From positions 1-5,686 of the forward strand of contig CALCTI010000482.1 in assembly GCA_937894105.1 (NCBI GenBank): a stretch of 5,686 nt of DNA, given 5' to 3'. The stretch is from an uncultured cyanobacterium (lineage in GTDB: Bacteria; Cyanobacteriota; Cyanobacteriia; CACIAM-69d). Under the pieces are notes generated by a model, which ran no database searches, was not told the origin of the DNA, and was given only the letters and a program-made list of their open reading frames with translations. The translations under genes were made by a program, and so were the position numbers. Shown here piece by piece: positions 5,121 through 5,686 of this stretch (its first letter is position 1; every line of letters starts with the position of its first letter).

Positions 5121-5179
5121 TTTAACAATTTCTGTCAAAGTTTCGACCTTTGAGTTTCAGTTGAATTTCAATTGTTAAA
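5121..5179. repeat. Nested AT-rich inverted repeat before the methyltransferase gene
   Basis: TTTAACAATT (5121-5130) pairs perfectly with AATTGTTAAA (5170-5179). Between them, CTG (5132-5134) with CAG (5158-5160) and TCAAAG (5135-5140) with CTTTGA (5148-5153) form an inner hairpin with loop TTTCGAC. The structure fills most of the 88-base spacer between two genes on the same strand. It could be a weak terminator for the membrane protein gene (a T/C-rich stretch follows) or a regulatory element for the methyltransferase gene. Confidence 0.5.
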
Positions 5180-5195
5180 TCTACTTTCTTTCCCC

Positions 5196-5686
5196 ATGGC
5201 GCGAAAATCCTCTTCCACCGTTTCGGGTAGCCCCTTTTCTGGGGTGGGTGATCGCCTGCCGGGGATGTCTAAAGAAGTGGAAGCCTGGGAAGCTCAAATT
5301 AAAGCCGTAACCGGTCGCTTTAGTAAGGAATATAGCCGGGACGAGTTTGATTTACCCGATGAAGTGCAGGCGATGCCGATTTTTCAAGATTGGATTAGCG
5401 GCAATCTTCAGCAGGAAACCGCGACGCCTTTTTGGGAGTTGGCTAAGCCGAAAAAGAACCAGAAATGTTTGGATATTGGCTGCGGCATTAGCTTTTTGAT
5501 TTACCCCTGGCGCGAGTGGGAGGCGTTGTTTTGGGGCATTGATCCCAGCTTAGTGGCCTATGAAGGGCTGAAGTCTCGAGGGCCACAGCTTAATTCCAAG
5601 CTATTTAAGAGTATAGAACGGGGTGCGGACCATGAGCTTCCACACTCTTCAGCACAGTTTGATTTGGCGATCGCCACAGGCTGGAC
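5196..5686 (+). CDS. Class I SAM-dependent methyltransferase (5' part, runs off the window)
   Basis: The first 163 codons are present; the stop lies beyond the right edge. After a Ser-rich N-terminus and a mostly helical region (about 25-85), the Rossmann-like methyltransferase domain begins. Motif I is CLDIGCG (91-97), the SAM-binding loop. WGIDPS (113-118) carries the acidic residue Asp116 at the end of strand 2, expected to hold the SAM ribose. FDLAIATGW (155-163) matches the motif-IV strand. This fits the Methyltransf_11-like class, and the long N-terminal extension resembles proteins I associate with cyanobacteria. The substrate cannot be inferred. ATG 5196 is preceded by a pyrimidine-rich stretch without a Shine-Dalgarno. 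ATG 5265 (residue 24) is a less likely alternative start. Confidence 0.85.
   Translation, partial: MARKSSSTVSGSPFSGVGDRLPGMSKEVEAWEAQIKAVTGRFSKEYSRDEFDLPDEVQAMPIFQDWISGNLQQETATPFWELAKPKKNQKCLDIGCGISFLIYPWREWEALFWGIDPSLVAYEGLKSRGPQLNSKLFKSIERGADHELPHSSAQFDLAIATGW

Larger units (their letters stand above)
903..5674. repeat. Dispersed HIP1 octamers (GCGATCGC), ten copies
   Basis: Exact copies start at 903, 1917, 2394, 2890, 2957, 3314, 3598, 3795, 3924 and 5667. All lie within coding sequence and none in a spacer. Highly iterated palindrome 1 is a well-known over-represented octamer of many cyanobacterial genomes, so this is a strong taxonomic marker rather than a local element. Confidence 0.9.

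Noticed and set aside
1..5686. Search for a mobile element, CRISPR array, toxin-antitoxin or defence system
   Set aside because: No transposase, integrase, spaced direct repeats, paired small toxin/antitoxin frames or known defence domains could be seen; the region reads as stable core chromosome.

Overview
The window looks like ordinary chromosomal DNA of a cyanobacterium. Ten exact copies of the octamer GCGATCGC (HIP1) occur in about 5.7 kb, all inside genes, where chance predicts far fewer than one. The gene content agrees: a protein with the cyanobacterial 'Mo-dependent nitrogenase C-terminus' domain, an Obg GTPase without the C-terminal OCT extension, a small bacterial-type SRP RNA, and weak or absent Shine-Dalgarno sites at most starts. 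I cannot name the species.

Layout, left to right. A short zinc-ribbon (CPXCG-type) protein (95-283, +) is followed by about 370 bases without a gene that hold several possible RNA stems. Next come a TerB-like/Mo_nitro_C fusion protein (654-1343, +) with a clear stem-loop at its stop codon, and obg (1583-2587, +). Obg converges on an alpha/beta hydrolase gene (3413-2604, -) that keeps all its catalytic residues but is split by one in-frame TAA. Behind it on the same strand is a 2H phosphoesterase of the 2'-5' RNA ligase family (4143-3505, -). It is divergent from a YciI-family protein (4209-4490, +). Then come a striking perfect inverted repeat (4598-4640), the SRP RNA gene ffs (about 4662-4756, +) with its own terminator, a 60-residue membrane protein with a duplicated motif (4925-5107, +), an AT-rich nested inverted repeat, and the first 163 codons of a SAM-dependent methyltransferase that runs off the right end (5196 onward, +).

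The genes do not form one pathway. Obg (ribosome assembly) and SRP RNA (membrane targeting) are core housekeeping functions, and the rest are small accessory or poorly characterised proteins, mostly in single-gene units. I see no CRISPR array, transposase, phage gene, toxin-antitoxin pair or defence island. The points most worth checking are the interrupted hydrolase, the inverted repeat just upstream of ffs, the structured gene-free stretch at 284-653, and the uncharacterised TerB/Mo_nitro_C and 60-residue membrane proteins.
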